From Herbaspirillum robiniae (GTDB lineage Bacteria; Pseudomonadota; Gammaproteobacteria; Burkholderiales; Burkholderiaceae_D): a DNA stretch of 64,000 bases. Below are positions 1 to 9,517 of this stretch, one piece after another; position 1 is the stretch's first letter; each line of letters opens with the position of its first letter. The stretch spans positions 1-64,000 of the forward strand of contig NZ_NJGU01000008.1 in NCBI RefSeq assembly GCF_002213415.1. Reading direction: 5' to 3'. The notes below the pieces were generated by a model that worked only from the letters and a program-made list of their open reading frames with translations, had not been told where the DNA came from and did no database searches. The position numbers were made by a program, and so were the translations under genes.

Positions 1-38
1 TGGCAAATCGTTTTGTTTGTCAGCAGCAGAGAAACGAG

Positions 39-67
39 ATTATGAAGTTGTTTTTGAATCGCGTCAA
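39..67 (-). promoter_or_regulatory. strong sigma70 promoter firing leftward, probable rRNA operon promoter (downstream one)
   Basis: On the minus strand there is a -35 TTGACG (62-67), a 17-base spacer and a -10 CATAAT (39-44). The stretch just upstream of the -35 (about 70-100) is very AT-rich with T/A runs, like an UP element. Transcription would start near position 32 and leave the window. No gene is visible in the remaining bases. Near-consensus hexamers, an UP element and a tandem partner at 223-251 are the usual look of an rrn P1/P2 pair; that identity is inference, since the 16S gene itself is outside the window. Confidence 0.6.
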
Positions 68-222
68 CTACTTTTTTACGCTTTTCTTAAATTTTTTATC
101 TCGGCGTTTTTAACTTCCCACCTCGACAAATCATTTAAAAACTCTTCAAAACCTTCCGCTTCGCGCCTTCACATCGGCTCTTCTTTCGTTTCGCTTTTGT
201 GCGTCGCGTCAGCAGGGGGCGA

Positions 223-251
223 ACTATAGCAACGCCCATTGACCCACGCAA
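223..251 (-). promoter_or_regulatory. strong sigma70 promoter firing leftward, upstream partner of the tandem pair
   Basis: Minus-strand -35 TTGCGT (246-251), 17-base spacer, -10 TATAGT (223-228), with an AT-rich block at about 255-290 in the UP-element position. It lies about 184 bases upstream of the second promoter at 39-67 and points the same way. The 70-codon open frame on the plus strand across this region has no ribosome binding site and runs against both promoters, so it is not annotated. Confidence 0.55.
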
Positions 252-377
252 GCACTTTTTGAAAATAATCAGAAATTATTTATAAAACCACGTCTACCCG
301 AACCAGCCATCTCCGCTGAAAGCCGCAGCCGGCAAGGCTTTGCGGGCAGAACAGTTAAAAGCAGCCCCCCCAAAAAC

Positions 378-416
378 AAAACTGGTACCGCCCCTGACGG
401 GGCGGTACCAGTTTTT
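378..416. terminator. bidirectional rho-independent terminator downstream of metF
   Basis: A 15-base perfect stem (380-394 pairing with 399-413) around a TGAC loop is flanked by a T run on the plus strand and an A-rich run on the other side, so it can stop transcription in both directions. It sits about 20 bases after the metF stop codon and separates metF from the leftward promoters. Confidence 0.8.
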
Positions 417-434
417 TCACACCTTATCTATTGC

Positions 435-1280
435 TTACTGTTTTACCAGACGCTGCCAGATCGCCTGGGTGGGCGCGGCCTGATTGAGCGAATAGAAATG
501 CAGGCCGGGCGCGCCGCCTGCCAGCAGGCGCTCGCACAACTGCGTCACCACATCCAGGCCGAAGGCGCGGATCGACTCCGTGTCATCGCCATAGCTGGCG
601 AGCTTGAGGCGCACCCAGCGCGGGATCTCGGTGCCGCACATGTCCGAGAAACGCATCAGCTGCGAATAATTCGTGATCGGCATGATGCCGGCGATCACCG
701 GGACGTCCGCACCCAGCCTGGTTGCATCTTCGACAAAACGGAAATAGGCGTCCGCGTTATAGAAATACTGGGTAATCGCCGAGTTGGCGCCGGCCTTGAC
801 CTTGCGCACGTAGTTCTGCACATCGTCCTGCGGCGACTTGGCTTGCGGGTGCATTTCCGGATAGGCCGCCACTTCGATGTTGAACCAGTCGCCGGTCTCG
901 GCGCGGACGAACTCCACCAGTTCGTTGGCATAGCGAAACTCGCTGGATGCCTGGCTCATTGCGCCGTAGCCGCTGGGCAGGTCGCCGCGCAGCGCCACCA
1001 GGCGTTTGACTCCGTTGGCCTTGTAGTCCGCCAGAATCGCACGCAGGCTTTCACGCGAGCTGCCGATACAGGACAAATGCGGGGCAGCCTGATGGCCCTC
1101 ACCAATGATCTCCAACACGGTGTCGCGCGTACCCTGCTGGGTCGAGCCGCCGGCGCCGAAGGTCACCGAGAAATACTTGGGTTGCAAGGTCGCCAGCTTG
1201 GCGCGTGTGGCACGCAGCTTTTCCGCGCCTTCAGCTGTCTTCGGCGGGAAAAACTCGATACTGAAATTATGCTTGCTCAT
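435..1280 (-). CDS. metF: 5,10-methylenetetrahydrofolate reductase
   Basis: MetF reduces 5,10-methylene-THF to 5-methyl-THF with FAD, supplying the methyl group for methionine synthesis. The 281-residue product has the normal bacterial length. The N-terminal FSIEFFPPK (residues 6-14, with the proton-donor Glu9) and VTFGAGGST (39-47) are family hallmarks, and LRGD near residue 98 also fits. The ATG overlaps the stop of the upstream membrane-protein gene in an ATGA arrangement, indicating translational coupling. Together with ahcY and metK it forms a methionine/SAM-cycle neighbourhood on the minus strand. A strong terminator follows at 378-416. Confidence 0.96.
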   Translation of the reverse strand: MSKHNFSIEFFPPKTAEGAEKLRATRAKLATLQPKYFSVTFGAGGSTQQGTRDTVLEIIGEGHQAAPHLSCIGSSRESLRAILADYKANGVKRLVALRGDLPSGYGAMSQASSEFRYANELVEFVRAETGDWFNIEVAAYPEMHPQAKSPQDDVQNYVRKVKAGANSAITQYFYNADAYFRFVEDATRLGADVPVIAGIMPITNYSQLMRFSDMCGTEIPRWVRLKLASYGDDTESIRAFGLDVVTQLCERLLAGGAPGLHFYSLNQAAPTQAIWQRLVKQ

Positions 1281-1630
1281 TGGTTCGATCCAGATTTCAA
1301 CAGCAGCGTCGACAAGGCCCAGGAAACGATGCTATACAGCAATGCGCCGCCTACCGCAGACCAGAAGCCCGCGACATGGAAGCCGCCCACCAGTTGCGCC
1401 ACGACCCAGAACATCAGGCCGTTGATCACCAGAATGAACAGGCCGAGCGTCACCAGCGTGACCGGCAGCGTCAGCACCACCAGCACCGGGCGCACGATCG
1501 TGTTGACGAAGCCCAGGATGAGCGCAGCAATCAGCGCCGCGCCAAAGCTGTCGACCTGCACCGAGTGCATCAGGTAGGGAACGGCCAGCAAGGCCAGGGC
1601 ATTGATCAGCCAGGTCAGCAACAAACGCAT
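1277..1630 (-). CDS. small integral membrane protein, phage_holin_4_2 (PF04020) family
   Basis: A 117-residue, very hydrophobic protein with about four transmembrane segments. The central stretch NTIVRPVLVVLTLPVTLVTL is typical of the family annotated as phage holin family protein (PF04020, YvlD-like), which is chromosomal and not normally part of a prophage. Its cellular role is unknown. The start at 1630 is preceded by AGGAA at good spacing; a longer frame starting at 1660 lacks this. It overlaps metF by four bases, and the ahcY-metF neighbourhood often carries this small gene in betaproteobacteria (recalled, not searched). No phage genes are nearby, so a lysis function is unlikely. Confidence 0.85.
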   Translation of the reverse strand: MRLLLTWLINALALLAVPYLMHSVQVDSFGAALIAALILGFVNTIVRPVLVVLTLPVTLVTLGLFILVINGLMFWVVAQLVGGFHVAGFWSAVGGALLYSIVSWALSTLLLKSGSNQ

Positions 1631-1672
1631 GGCATTTCCTTTCAGCCCCTGTGGGGACATTAAAGAAGAGAT

Positions 1673-1717
1673 GAAAAAACGCCCGGTCTTCGCGATACTG
1701 CCGCGACGGCCGGGCGC
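1673..1717 (-). terminator. terminator between ahcY and the membrane-protein gene
   Basis: On the minus strand CGCCCGG (1710-1716) pairs with CCGGGCG (1680-1686) around a long loop and is followed by a run of six T. It lies about 50 bases after ahcY, so the membrane-protein/metF pair probably receives only read-through from ahcY or has its own promoter. Confidence 0.6.
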
Positions 1718-1765
1718 TGCGCTCCATCAGATGCGAATCCGGCGGCAGCCGGACTCGCGCTCTGA

Positions 1766-3169
1766 TCAGTAGCGGTAGTGATCGGCCTTGTACGGACCGT
1801 CGGCCGACACGCCGATATAAGCCGCCTGCTCGGGGGTTAGCGTGGACAGCTGCGCATTGAGCTTCTTCAGCTGCAGGCGGGCAACCTTTTCGTCCAGGTG
1901 CTTGGGCAGCGTGTAGACGCCCACTGGATATTGCGAGGTGTTCACGAACAGCTCGATCTGGGCGATGGTCTGGTTGGCGAACGAGGAGCTCATCACATAG
2001 GACGGGTGACCAGTGCCGCAACCCAGGTTCACCAGGCGGCCTTCAGCCAGCAGGATGATGCGCTTGCCGTCAGGGAAGATCACGTGGTCGACCTGCGGCT
2101 TGATGTTTTCCCAGGTGTACTGCTTCAGGGCGGCAACTTCGATTTCGTTGTCGAAGTGGCCGATGTTGCAGACGATGGCCTGGTCTTTCATCTTCTTCAT
2201 GTGCTCATGGGTGATCACATGGTAGTTGCCGGTGCAGGTGACGAAGATGTCGCCGTGTTCCGCGGCGTAGTCCATGGTCACGACGCGGTAGCCTTCCATG
2301 GCGGCCTGCAGCGCGCAGATCGGGTCGATCTCGGTCACCCAGACCTGGGCCGACAGCGCACGCAGCGCCTGGGCCGAACCCTTGCCGACGTCACCGTAGC
2401 CGGCCACGATGGCGACCTTGCCGGCCACCATCACGTCGGTGGCGCGCTTGATGCCGTCCACCAGCGATTCGCGGCAGCCGTACAGATTGTCGAACTTGGA
2501 CTTGGTGACGGAGTCGTTGACGTTGATCGCCGGGAAGGCCAGCTTGCCTTCCTTGTGCATCTGGTACAGGCGGTGCACGCCGGTGGTGGTCTCTTCGGTC
2601 ACGCCCTTGATTTCCTTCAGGCGCTTGGAATACCAGTTGCCGTCCTTGGCCAGGTAGCGCTTGATGGAGTTGAACAGGCAGACGGCTTCTTCCGAATCCG
2701 GCTTGTCCAGCACCGACAGGTCGGTCTCGGCGCGCGCGCCCAGGTGCAGCAGCAGGGTGGCGTCGCCGCCGTCGTCCAGGATCATGTTCGAGTAGCCGCC
2801 GTCGGTCCACTCGAAGATGCGGTGGGTGTATTCCCAGTATTCGTCCAGGTTTTCGCCCTTGACTGCGAACACCGGGGTGCCGGCGGCGGCGATGGCGGCT
2901 GCGGCGTGGTCCTGGGTCGAATAGATGTTGCACGAGGCCCAGCGCACCTTGGCGCCCAGCGCTTCCAGCGTCTGGATCAGCACGGCGGTCTGGATCGTCA
3001 TGTGCAGCGAGCCGGTGATGCGCGCGCCCTTGAGCGGCTGGGATGCGGCGAACTCTTCACGAATCGCCATCAGGCCCGGCATTTCGGTCTCGGCGATCTT
3101 GATTTCCTTGCGGCCCCAGTCGGCCAGGCCGATGTCGGCGATGATGTAGTCTTGGGAAGTATTGGTCAT
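1766..3169 (-). CDS. ahcY: S-adenosyl-L-homocysteine hydrolase
   Basis: AhcY hydrolyses SAH, the inhibitory by-product of SAM-dependent methylation, to homocysteine and adenosine using bound NAD. The product is 467 residues. The NAD-binding [13 protein letters not shown] motif lies near residue 256, and the C-terminal [10 protein letters not shown] carries the conserved Lys/Tyr that reach into the partner subunit. I chose the start giving [13 protein letters not shown]; an in-frame ATG 33 bases upstream at 3202 is possible because the strong AAAGGAGG lies 22 bases before the chosen ATG and overlaps that earlier codon. A SAH riboswitch and a sigma70 promoter precede the gene, so expression should rise when SAH accumulates. 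Confidence 0.96.
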   Translation of the reverse strand: MTNTSQDYIIADIGLADWGRKEIKIAETEMPGLMAIREEFAASQPLKGARITGSLHMTIQTAVLIQTLEALGAKVRWASCNIYSTQDHAAAAIAAAGTPVFAVKGENLDEYWEYTHRIFEWTDGGYSNMILDDGGDATLLLHLGARAETDLSVLDKPDSEEAVCLFNSIKRYLAKDGNWYSKRLKEIKGVTEETTTGVHRLYQMHKEGKLAFPAINVNDSVTKSKFDNLYGCRESLVDGIKRATDVMVAGKVAIVAGYGDVGKGSAQALRALSAQVWVTEIDPICALQAAMEGYRVVTMDYAAEHGDIFVTCTGNYHVITHEHMKKMKDQAIVCNIGHFDNEIEVAALKQYTWENIKPQVDHVIFPDGKRIILLAEGRLVNLGCGTGHPSYVMSSSFANQTIAQIELFVNTSQYPVGVYTLPKHLDEKVARLQLKKLNAQLSTLTPEQAAYIGVSADGPYKADHYRY

Positions 3170-3221
3170 GGCGAAACGGCGTTGTTCACGCCCTCCTTTC
3201 ATAGAAAATCAGAAAAAAAGT

Positions 3222-3305
3222 AACGTGAGCGCGGTTGCCAAGTGGGATCACTTGTTCATCGCATCAAGCCTGGCAGGGGTTTCCCTGTCGCAACGCTCCT
3301 TGCTG
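3222..3305 (-). promoter_or_regulatory. SAH riboswitch in the ahcY leader
   Basis: The minus-strand leader contains the SAH-aptamer landmarks in order: AGGAGCGTTGCGAC (about 3287-3301), CTGCCAGGCTTG (about 3267-3280) and AACCGCGCTCACG (about 3224-3236). GAGCG at the 5' side pairs with CGCTC at the 3' side, and the central GCCAGGCTT matches the conserved SAH-binding core. The aptamer ends about 25 bases before the AAAGGAGG ribosome site of ahcY. In this riboswitch class (Rfam SAH_riboswitch) ligand binding turns ahcY on. The assignment rests on my recognition of the consensus, which a covariance-model scan would settle. Confidence 0.85.
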
Positions 3306-3394
3306 CAATGAGGCACTGTGAGATTTACTGCTGAACTCCCGGCATGCAATGCCCACAAGCGGGAACGGTGCGAAGAGAACTTCGCGGGAGGTGC

Positions 3395-3422
3395 ATTGTA
3401 GCGCGGGCAAGGCGTTCGGCAA
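3395..3422 (-). promoter_or_regulatory. sigma70 promoter of ahcY
   Basis: Minus-strand -35 TTGCCG (3417-3422), 16-base spacer, -10 TACAAT (3395-3400). The start site would fall near 3388, about 85 bases before the SAH aptamer. The element overlaps one arm of a long GC-rich hairpin (3401-3454) directly after metK. That hairpin has no T run, so metK transcripts may partly read through into ahcY. Confidence 0.55.
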
Positions 3423-3462
3423 ACCCCTTGCGGGGACTTGCCGAACGCCCGCGCCGGCAGGA

Positions 3463-4626
<1,164 letters not shown>

Positions 4627-4820
4627 GCAAGCCTCTAACTGAAAAACGATTTACCAATGTCGCGCGGCCCATCGTTCAGTCGTGCCTGCGACGCTTTAGC
4701 GATATTTGTACCCCGTCTCGCAAGTTGTCATTAACTCGACGGCATGTGCTATTTTACGCCTCTTGCAATTTTCTGCAATTCGGCGGCGGACTCTCGCCCC
4801 GTATTTTGTTATCGGCAAGT

Positions 4821-5666
4821 ATGCTCGTTTCTTTATTCCGCCTGCTGTCTTTTTTGCCTTTGCCGGCCTTGCATGCCATAGGCTTTGCCACCGGCTGGCT
4901 GGTGTATCTCCTTTCCCCCTCTTACCGGCGGCGCCTGACGCAGAACATCACCCTGGCCGGACATCGCGCCTATCTATATAGAGCAGTCGGCGAAGCCGGC
5001 AAGGGCATGTTCGAACTGCCGTTCATCTGGTGCGCCAACCCGAAGCGGGTACTGCGCACCGCCCGCATAGAAGAATGGCAACTGGTGCAGGACGCCCTGG
5101 ATGCCAAGGCCGGCGTCGTCTTCCTGACTCCGCACCTGGGATGCTTTGAAATCTCGGCCCAATCGGTGGCGCGCCACGCCAGCCTCAGCGTGCTGTATCG
5201 CCCGCCGCGCAAGGCCGCGCTGAAACCCCTGATCGAAGGCGCCCGCGCCCGCGCCAACCTGCACCTGGCGCCGGCCAACCTGTCGGGCGTGCGCATCCTG
5301 CTCAAGGCGCTGAAGAACGGCCAGGCGATCGGCTTGCTGCCGGACCAGGTGCCGCAGAACGGAGAAGGCGTATGGGCCGACTTTTTCGGCAAGCCCGCCT
5401 ATACGATGACGCTGCCGGCCAAGCTGCAGCAAATGAGCGGCGCGCCCATCATCCTGGCCTATGCCGAACGCCGCTCCTGGGGCCGCGGCTACACGATCCG
5501 CTTCGTGCCCTTCGAAGGCGAACTCGGCGACACGCCCGAGCAGCAGGCGCGCGCCATCAACCACGCGATGGAAAAGCTGATCGCCCGCTGCCCGGCGCAG
5601 TATATATGGAGCTACAACCGCTACAAGGTGCCGCCGGGCGTGACGGCGCCGGGAGCGGCGCAATGA
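4821..5666 (+). CDS. lipid A biosynthesis lauroyl-type acyltransferase (LpxL/HtrB family), first copy
   Basis: Members of this inner-membrane family transfer a secondary acyl chain onto Kdo2-lipid IVA. The 281-residue product has an N-terminal hydrophobic segment (about residues 2-30), the catalytic HX4E motif at His105-Glu110 (HLGCFE), and the conserved LLPDQVP near residue 175. The start at 4821 is chosen because it gives the usual short N-terminus; an upstream in-frame ATG at 4725 would add 32 uncharacteristic residues. Its stop codon overlaps the start of a second acyltransferase (ATGA), so the two are co-translated. Two adjacent copies suggest two different secondary acylations. Confidence 0.9.
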   Translation: MLVSLFRLLSFLPLPALHAIGFATGWLVYLLSPSYRRRLTQNITLAGHRAYLYRAVGEAGKGMFELPFIWCANPKRVLRTARIEEWQLVQDALDAKAGVVFLTPHLGCFEISAQSVARHASLSVLYRPPRKAALKPLIEGARARANLHLAPANLSGVRILLKALKNGQAIGLLPDQVPQNGEGVWADFFGKPAYTMTLPAKLQQMSGAPIILAYAERRSWGRGYTIRFVPFEGELGDTPEQQARAINHAMEKLIARCPAQYIWSYNRYKVPPGVTAPGAAQ

Positions 5667-6547
5667 AGGCGCTCATCGGGCTGATGTGGCTGCTGCACTG
5701 GCTGCCGTTGCCGATCCTGGGCCGACTGGGCGAAGGCATGGGCTGGCTGCTCTATATCTATATGAGGCCGCGCCGGCGCATTACGCTGACCAACCTGCGC
5801 CTGTGCTTCCCGGAAAAGACCGAACAGGAGCGACGCGTGATCGCCCGCCGCCACTTCCAGGCCTACGCCCGCAGCGCGCTCGAGCGCGGCATCCTCTGGT
5901 GGGCGCCGGAGTCGCGCCTCAAGCGCCTGATCCAGATAGAACCGGCCGTGCCCTTCGACACCCTGGACAAGGGACCGACCATCCTGCTGTGCCCGCATTT
6001 TGTCTGCCTGGAAATTCCCGGCATCGCGCTGGTGCTCAACTCCGACTATTCGGTCTGCACGATTTATGCGCGCCAGAAGAACCAGGTGGTGGACGACGCC
6101 ATCCTCAAGGGCCGTTCGCGTTTTCGCCCAGTGACCTTGCTGTCGCGCGAAAAGGGGGTCAAGCCCATCATCCGCGCCATGCGCGACGGCCTGCCCTTCA
6201 TCATGCTGCCGGACATGGACTTCGGCATCCGCGATGCCGAATTCGTACCCTTCTTCGGCGTGCCGGCGGCGACCCTGACCGCTACCGCGCGCATTGCCGC
6301 GGCCACGGGTGCCTCGGTGGTTCCCGTCATCACCACTTTCCTGCCGGGTTATCGGGGCTGGAAGACCACCTTCTATCCCGCCTGGACCGATTATCCGGGC
6401 GACGACATCCTGGCCGCCACCGAGCGCATGAACGCCTTCATCGAAGAGCGCGTGCGCGAGACCCCGGCCGAATACTTCTGGGCGCACAAGCGCTTCAAGA
6501 CCCGCCCGCCCGGCGCGCCGGACGTCTACCGGCGCGGCGACGAGTAA
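5663..6547 (+). CDS. lipid A acyltransferase (LpxL/LpxM-type), second copy
   Basis: A 294-residue paralogue of the preceding gene, coupled by a four-base overlap. It has an N-terminal membrane anchor (residues 1-30), the catalytic HX4E pair at His112-Glu117 (HFVCLE), and the LPDMDFG loop near residue 183 that replaces the PDQ loop of the first copy. Which copy adds which acyl chain cannot be read from the sequence. The 3' end is followed after 55 bases by dapF, which has its own -10 element. Confidence 0.9.
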   Translation: MKALIGLMWLLHWLPLPILGRLGEGMGWLLYIYMRPRRRITLTNLRLCFPEKTEQERRVIARRHFQAYARSALERGILWWAPESRLKRLIQIEPAVPFDTLDKGPTILLCPHFVCLEIPGIALVLNSDYSVCTIYARQKNQVVDDAILKGRSRFRPVTLLSREKGVKPIIRAMRDGLPFIMLPDMDFGIRDAEFVPFFGVPAATLTATARIAAATGASVVPVITTFLPGYRGWKTTFYPAWTDYPGDDILAATERMNAFIEERVRETPAEYFWAHKRFKTRPPGAPDVYRRGDE

Positions 6548-6590
6548 GTTGCGGCGTGGCCCTGCGCCTGTGAAACGGCGCCTTCGTCCC

Positions 6591-6605
6591 TATAATGAAC
6601 TCATG
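6591..6605 (+). promoter_or_regulatory. -10 element immediately before dapF, possible leaderless start
   Basis: A perfect TATAAT (6591-6596) is followed six bases later by the dapF ATG (6603). A start site seven bases after the -10 would coincide with the ATG, leaving no room for a ribosome binding site, and none is visible upstream either. No good -35 is seen at the usual distance. Confidence 0.45.
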
Positions 6606-7460
6606 AAGATCAAATTTACCAAGATGCATGGCGCCGGCAACGATTTCGTCGTGCTCGACGCCGTCAACCAGGCCATTTCCCTGACGCCGGCGCAATGGAA
6701 GTTCATTGCCGACCGCCGTTTCGGCATCGGCGCCGACCAGATGCTGGTGGTGGAGAAAGCAAGCGGCGCCGGCGTGGATTTCCGCTATCGCATCTACAAC
6801 GCCGACGGCGGCGAAGTGGAGCAGTGCGGCAACGGCGCCCGCGCGTTCGTCAAGTTCGTCACCGACAAGGGCCTGACCGACAAGCGCGCGATCCGCGTTG
6901 AGACCATGTCCGGCGTGATCGAACCGCGTCTCGAAGACGACGGCCGCATCACGGTCGACATGGGTGCCCCCATCCTGACCCCGGCCGACGTGCCGTTCGA
7001 CAGTGCCGGACTGGAAAGCCGGAGCGAAGGCCAGGACAGCCTGTGGCCGCTGGACGTTGCCGGCAAGACATCATGGATATCGGTGGTGTCGATGGGCAAC
7101 CCGCATGCGGTGCAGGTGGTGGCCGACAGTGAAGCCGCCCCGGTGCTGGTGGACGGGCCGCTGATCGAGCGCCACGCGCGCTTCCCGCGCCGGGTGAACG
7201 CCGGTTTCATGCAAATCGTCGATCGCCATCACATCAACCTGCGCGTCTACGAACGCGGGGCCGGCGAGACCCTGGCCTGCGGCACCGGCGCCTGTGCGGC
7301 GGTGGTGGCGGGCATCCGCCGCGGCCTGCTGGACTCGCCGGTAGCCGTGCAGACCCACGGCGGCGTGCTGAGCATCGCCTGGGACGGCGCGGGCAGCCCG
7401 GTGATGATGACCGGGCCGGCGGTGTCGGTCTTCGAAGGCGAAATCGAACTACCGGACTGA
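6603..7460 (+). CDS. dapF: diaminopimelate epimerase
   Basis: DapF converts LL- to meso-diaminopimelate for lysine and peptidoglycan synthesis without a cofactor. The product is 285 residues. The two catalytic cysteines are in QCGNGAR (Cys75) and [11 protein letters not shown] (Cys226), and the N-terminal [13 protein letters not shown] is diagnostic. The start gives [10 protein letters not shown]; a longer frame from 6549 is rejected because the TATAAT promoter lies inside it. In gammaproteobacteria dapF is followed directly by a DUF484 gene and xerC; here a Sel1 protein and a porin sit between them. Confidence 0.97.
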   Translation: MKIKFTKMHGAGNDFVVLDAVNQAISLTPAQWKFIADRRFGIGADQMLVVEKASGAGVDFRYRIYNADGGEVEQCGNGARAFVKFVTDKGLTDKRAIRVETMSGVIEPRLEDDGRITVDMGAPILTPADVPFDSAGLESRSEGQDSLWPLDVAGKTSWISVVSMGNPHAVQVVADSEAAPVLVDGPLIERHARFPRRVNAGFMQIVDRHHINLRVYERGAGETLACGTGACAAVVAGIRRGLLDSPVAVQTHGGVLSIAWDGAGSPVMMTGPAVSVFEGEIELPD

Positions 7461-7500
7461 TGCCGGCGATATCGTCGCACTGAATCACCTCACGGAAACA

Positions 7501-7536
7501 ATGAAAAACGGCTTGCCATGGCAAGCCGTTTTTCAT
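7501..7536. terminator. bidirectional terminator shared by dapF and the Sel1 gene
   Basis: A 36-base perfect palindrome with 18-base arms carries A5 on one edge and T5 on the other, so it works in both directions. It lies 41 bases after dapF and 19 bases after the stop of the convergent Sel1-repeat gene. Confidence 0.85.
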
Positions 7537-7554
7537 GATCGGGCAGTTACCGAC

Positions 7555-9150
7555 TCAAGCCTCGATACGCTGGTCCTCGTTCTCCTCGCCCGCATCAACC
7601 TCATCCGGCAAGGCCGTCTTGAGGCGGTACAGGCGCTGGCGATAATTGCCCTCGGGACCGCTGGGGCCGCAATCCACGTCCTCGAAAAGGCGTCCGATGC
7701 GATTGAGCACGCCGCGCTCTTCCCCGGTCTCGATCATGATCAGGCGCCGCTTGCTGCGCGCATACTGGGCGCGGATATCCACCATCAGGCAATGGCCGCA
7801 GTCGGCCTGCTTGAGGTCGATCAGCAAGGCCTCCGGCCGCGTCAGGCCGAACAGCGTGGCCAGCTCGATACGCGCGGCCAGGAACGGATAGGCGTTGATC
7901 AGTTCGCGCGTCAGCTGCGCGCGCGCCTGCACTGCCCATTCGGCCGGCAGCGGACGATCAGCCACCTTGCCCAGCAGCGCCTGCGCCTGCCCGCTGCCCT
8001 GGGCCGCCGCCTTCTGCAGCCAGTACAGTGCCCTCACGTCGTTGGCGGGATCGTCGCGCCGGTTGCGCCAGGCGCTCATGCCGCATTCGAGCTGGGCCGC
8101 CACATGGCCCATTTCGGCGGCGCGCTCCAGGTAGTGCTGCACATCGGCCAGATTGCGCTGCGAAAACTCCGGCTTCAGATAGATGCGCGACAAGGCATAC
8201 CATGCCGGCGCCATGCCCTGCTCGCCCGCCAGCGTCAGCCAGCGGATCGCCTTCTTATAGTTAGCGGAGCCCTGGCCGGAAAACACCCGTTCGCCCTGCT
8301 CGTCCATGCGGCCGTACAGCAGGCCCAGCGCCAGTTGCGCTTCCCGGTCGTTGGCCAGGGCGGCCAATTCCAGCAATTGCTGGACATGCAGCAGATCCGG
8401 ACGCTTTCCCGACAGCAGCACCTGCGCCAGGCGCTGCAACAGCACGACGTTCTGGGTCCCGAGGCTAGAAGCCAGCATCTCGGCCGGCGCATTCAACTGC
8501 GCCATCAGCGATTCATACTGGCGCAGCAAGGCGTCCGCCAGCGGACGCGCGCGCTGGGCGAATCCGGAAATATCCGATTGACGCCAGGCAGCCTCGGCAA
8601 GAGCATGTTGGGCCTGCTCGATACCCGCATCGGCCGCTTTCTGGGTCCATTGATGTACTTCCTCGGCGGGTTGGCCTGCGGCATCAGCCGGGGTCGCCGC
8701 AGATTGCGGCGCCTGGGGCGCGGCATCCCGGCCCTGCTGGGCCAGCAGCCACTGCGCATCGGGATTGCCTTCGCGCGCGACCACTTCCAGCGCCCGGATC
8801 GCCTTCCTCTTCAGGTCGGCGCTGATCTGCGCCACGTTGCCCAGCACCAGCCGGGCAAACACCAGGCCGGCCTTGCTCTGCCCGGCATCGAAGGCGCGCT
8901 CGTACCATTGCGCGGCCTCCTGCGGCTGCGCCAGAGGCATGACGACTTCATAGGGGATATGTTGCGCGATGAGCATCCACGCATCGGACAAACCCTGGCG
9001 CGCGGCGCGCTCCAGCCAGTGAAACGCGGTGCCCAGGCTCTGCGGCAAGCCGTTGCCGCCAAACAGGTATCGCTTGCCCAAGGTCAGCTGCGCCTCGGCC
9101 TGTCCGGCGCGCGCAGCTCGGATGATTGCCAGATCTTCTCGATTCGCCAT
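7555..9150 (-). CDS. Sel1/TPR-like repeat protein
   Basis: A 531-residue protein built mostly of helical repeats with the Sel1 signature: AEAQLTLGKRYL near residue 18, KAGLVFARLVLG near 95, REAQLALGLLYG near 270 and AAQLECGMSAW near 350, with spacings of about 36 residues. There is no signal peptide or transmembrane segment, so it is probably cytoplasmic. Sel1 repeats mediate protein-protein contacts; the partner is unknown. The last 120 residues lack obvious repeats and end in an acidic tail (about residues 515-531). It converges on dapF with a shared terminator. Confidence 0.8.
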   Translation of the reverse strand: MANREDLAIIRAARAGQAEAQLTLGKRYLFGGNGLPQSLGTAFHWLERAARQGLSDAWMLIAQHIPYEVVMPLAQPQEAAQWYERAFDAGQSKAGLVFARLVLGNVAQISADLKRKAIRALEVVAREGNPDAQWLLAQQGRDAAPQAPQSAATPADAAGQPAEEVHQWTQKAADAGIEQAQHALAEAAWRQSDISGFAQRARPLADALLRQYESLMAQLNAPAEMLASSLGTQNVVLLQRLAQVLLSGKRPDLLHVQQLLELAALANDREAQLALGLLYGRMDEQGERVFSGQGSANYKKAIRWLTLAGEQGMAPAWYALSRIYLKPEFSQRNLADVQHYLERAAEMGHVAAQLECGMSAWRNRRDDPANDVRALYWLQKAAAQGSGQAQALLGKVADRPLPAEWAVQARAQLTRELINAYPFLAARIELATLFGLTRPEALLIDLKQADCGHCLMVDIRAQYARSKRRLIMIETGEERGVLNRIGRLFEDVDCGPSGPEGNYRQRLYRLKTALPDEVDAGEENEDQRIEA

Positions 9151-9517
9151 CAGCCTTCTACGTTAGGTCAGAAAACCAAAATTATGCACCAGAAATCACA
9201 TTTCTTTAAAAATGCGATCAAAACACAATAAATGCATCGTTTTAACAACAAGTCATGAGGCGATACGCTGCGGATCAAGTTTCCCCTGCCGCGACCGATA
9301 ACAACTCATCCCCTGCAAGCGGAAATCTGCCTCTCCGGCATGATCCGCATGGAAAGCGTTTGAAAAAAACAACACTACGTCAGTAGTTTTACGCTTTCAA
9401 CCAAAATTCCAGCCGCCAAACGACCAATCTGCGGCCATGCCAAATGAGAACCCTTAATGTCTCACCATCCGACCAGAAGTACGGATCCTCAAGACTATTT
9501 TTATAGAAGGATGTCAA
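9151..9517. other. 367-base intergenic region upstream of the Sel1 gene and the porin
   Basis: This divergent spacer is noticeably AT-rich compared with its neighbours. It holds a short hairpin (ACTAC-GTCA-GTAGT, 9374-9387) and, just before the porin, AGAAGGATG as a strong ribosome site. A TGAGA-N10-TCTCA inverted repeat sits near 9448-9467. I could not identify a convincing -35/-10 pair for either gene. Confidence 0.4.

Noticed and set aside
17..229. 70-codon open frame at the left edge
   Set aside because: No ribosome site, and it runs against two strong leftward promoters located inside it.
1277..1630. prophage lysis cassette suggested by the holin-family protein
   Set aside because: PF04020 proteins are mostly chromosomal; no endolysin or other phage gene is nearby.
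1898..3223. 441-codon frame opposite ahcY
   Set aside because: A His/Val/Gly-rich shadow caused by codon bias of ahcY; no ribosome site and no recognisable motif.
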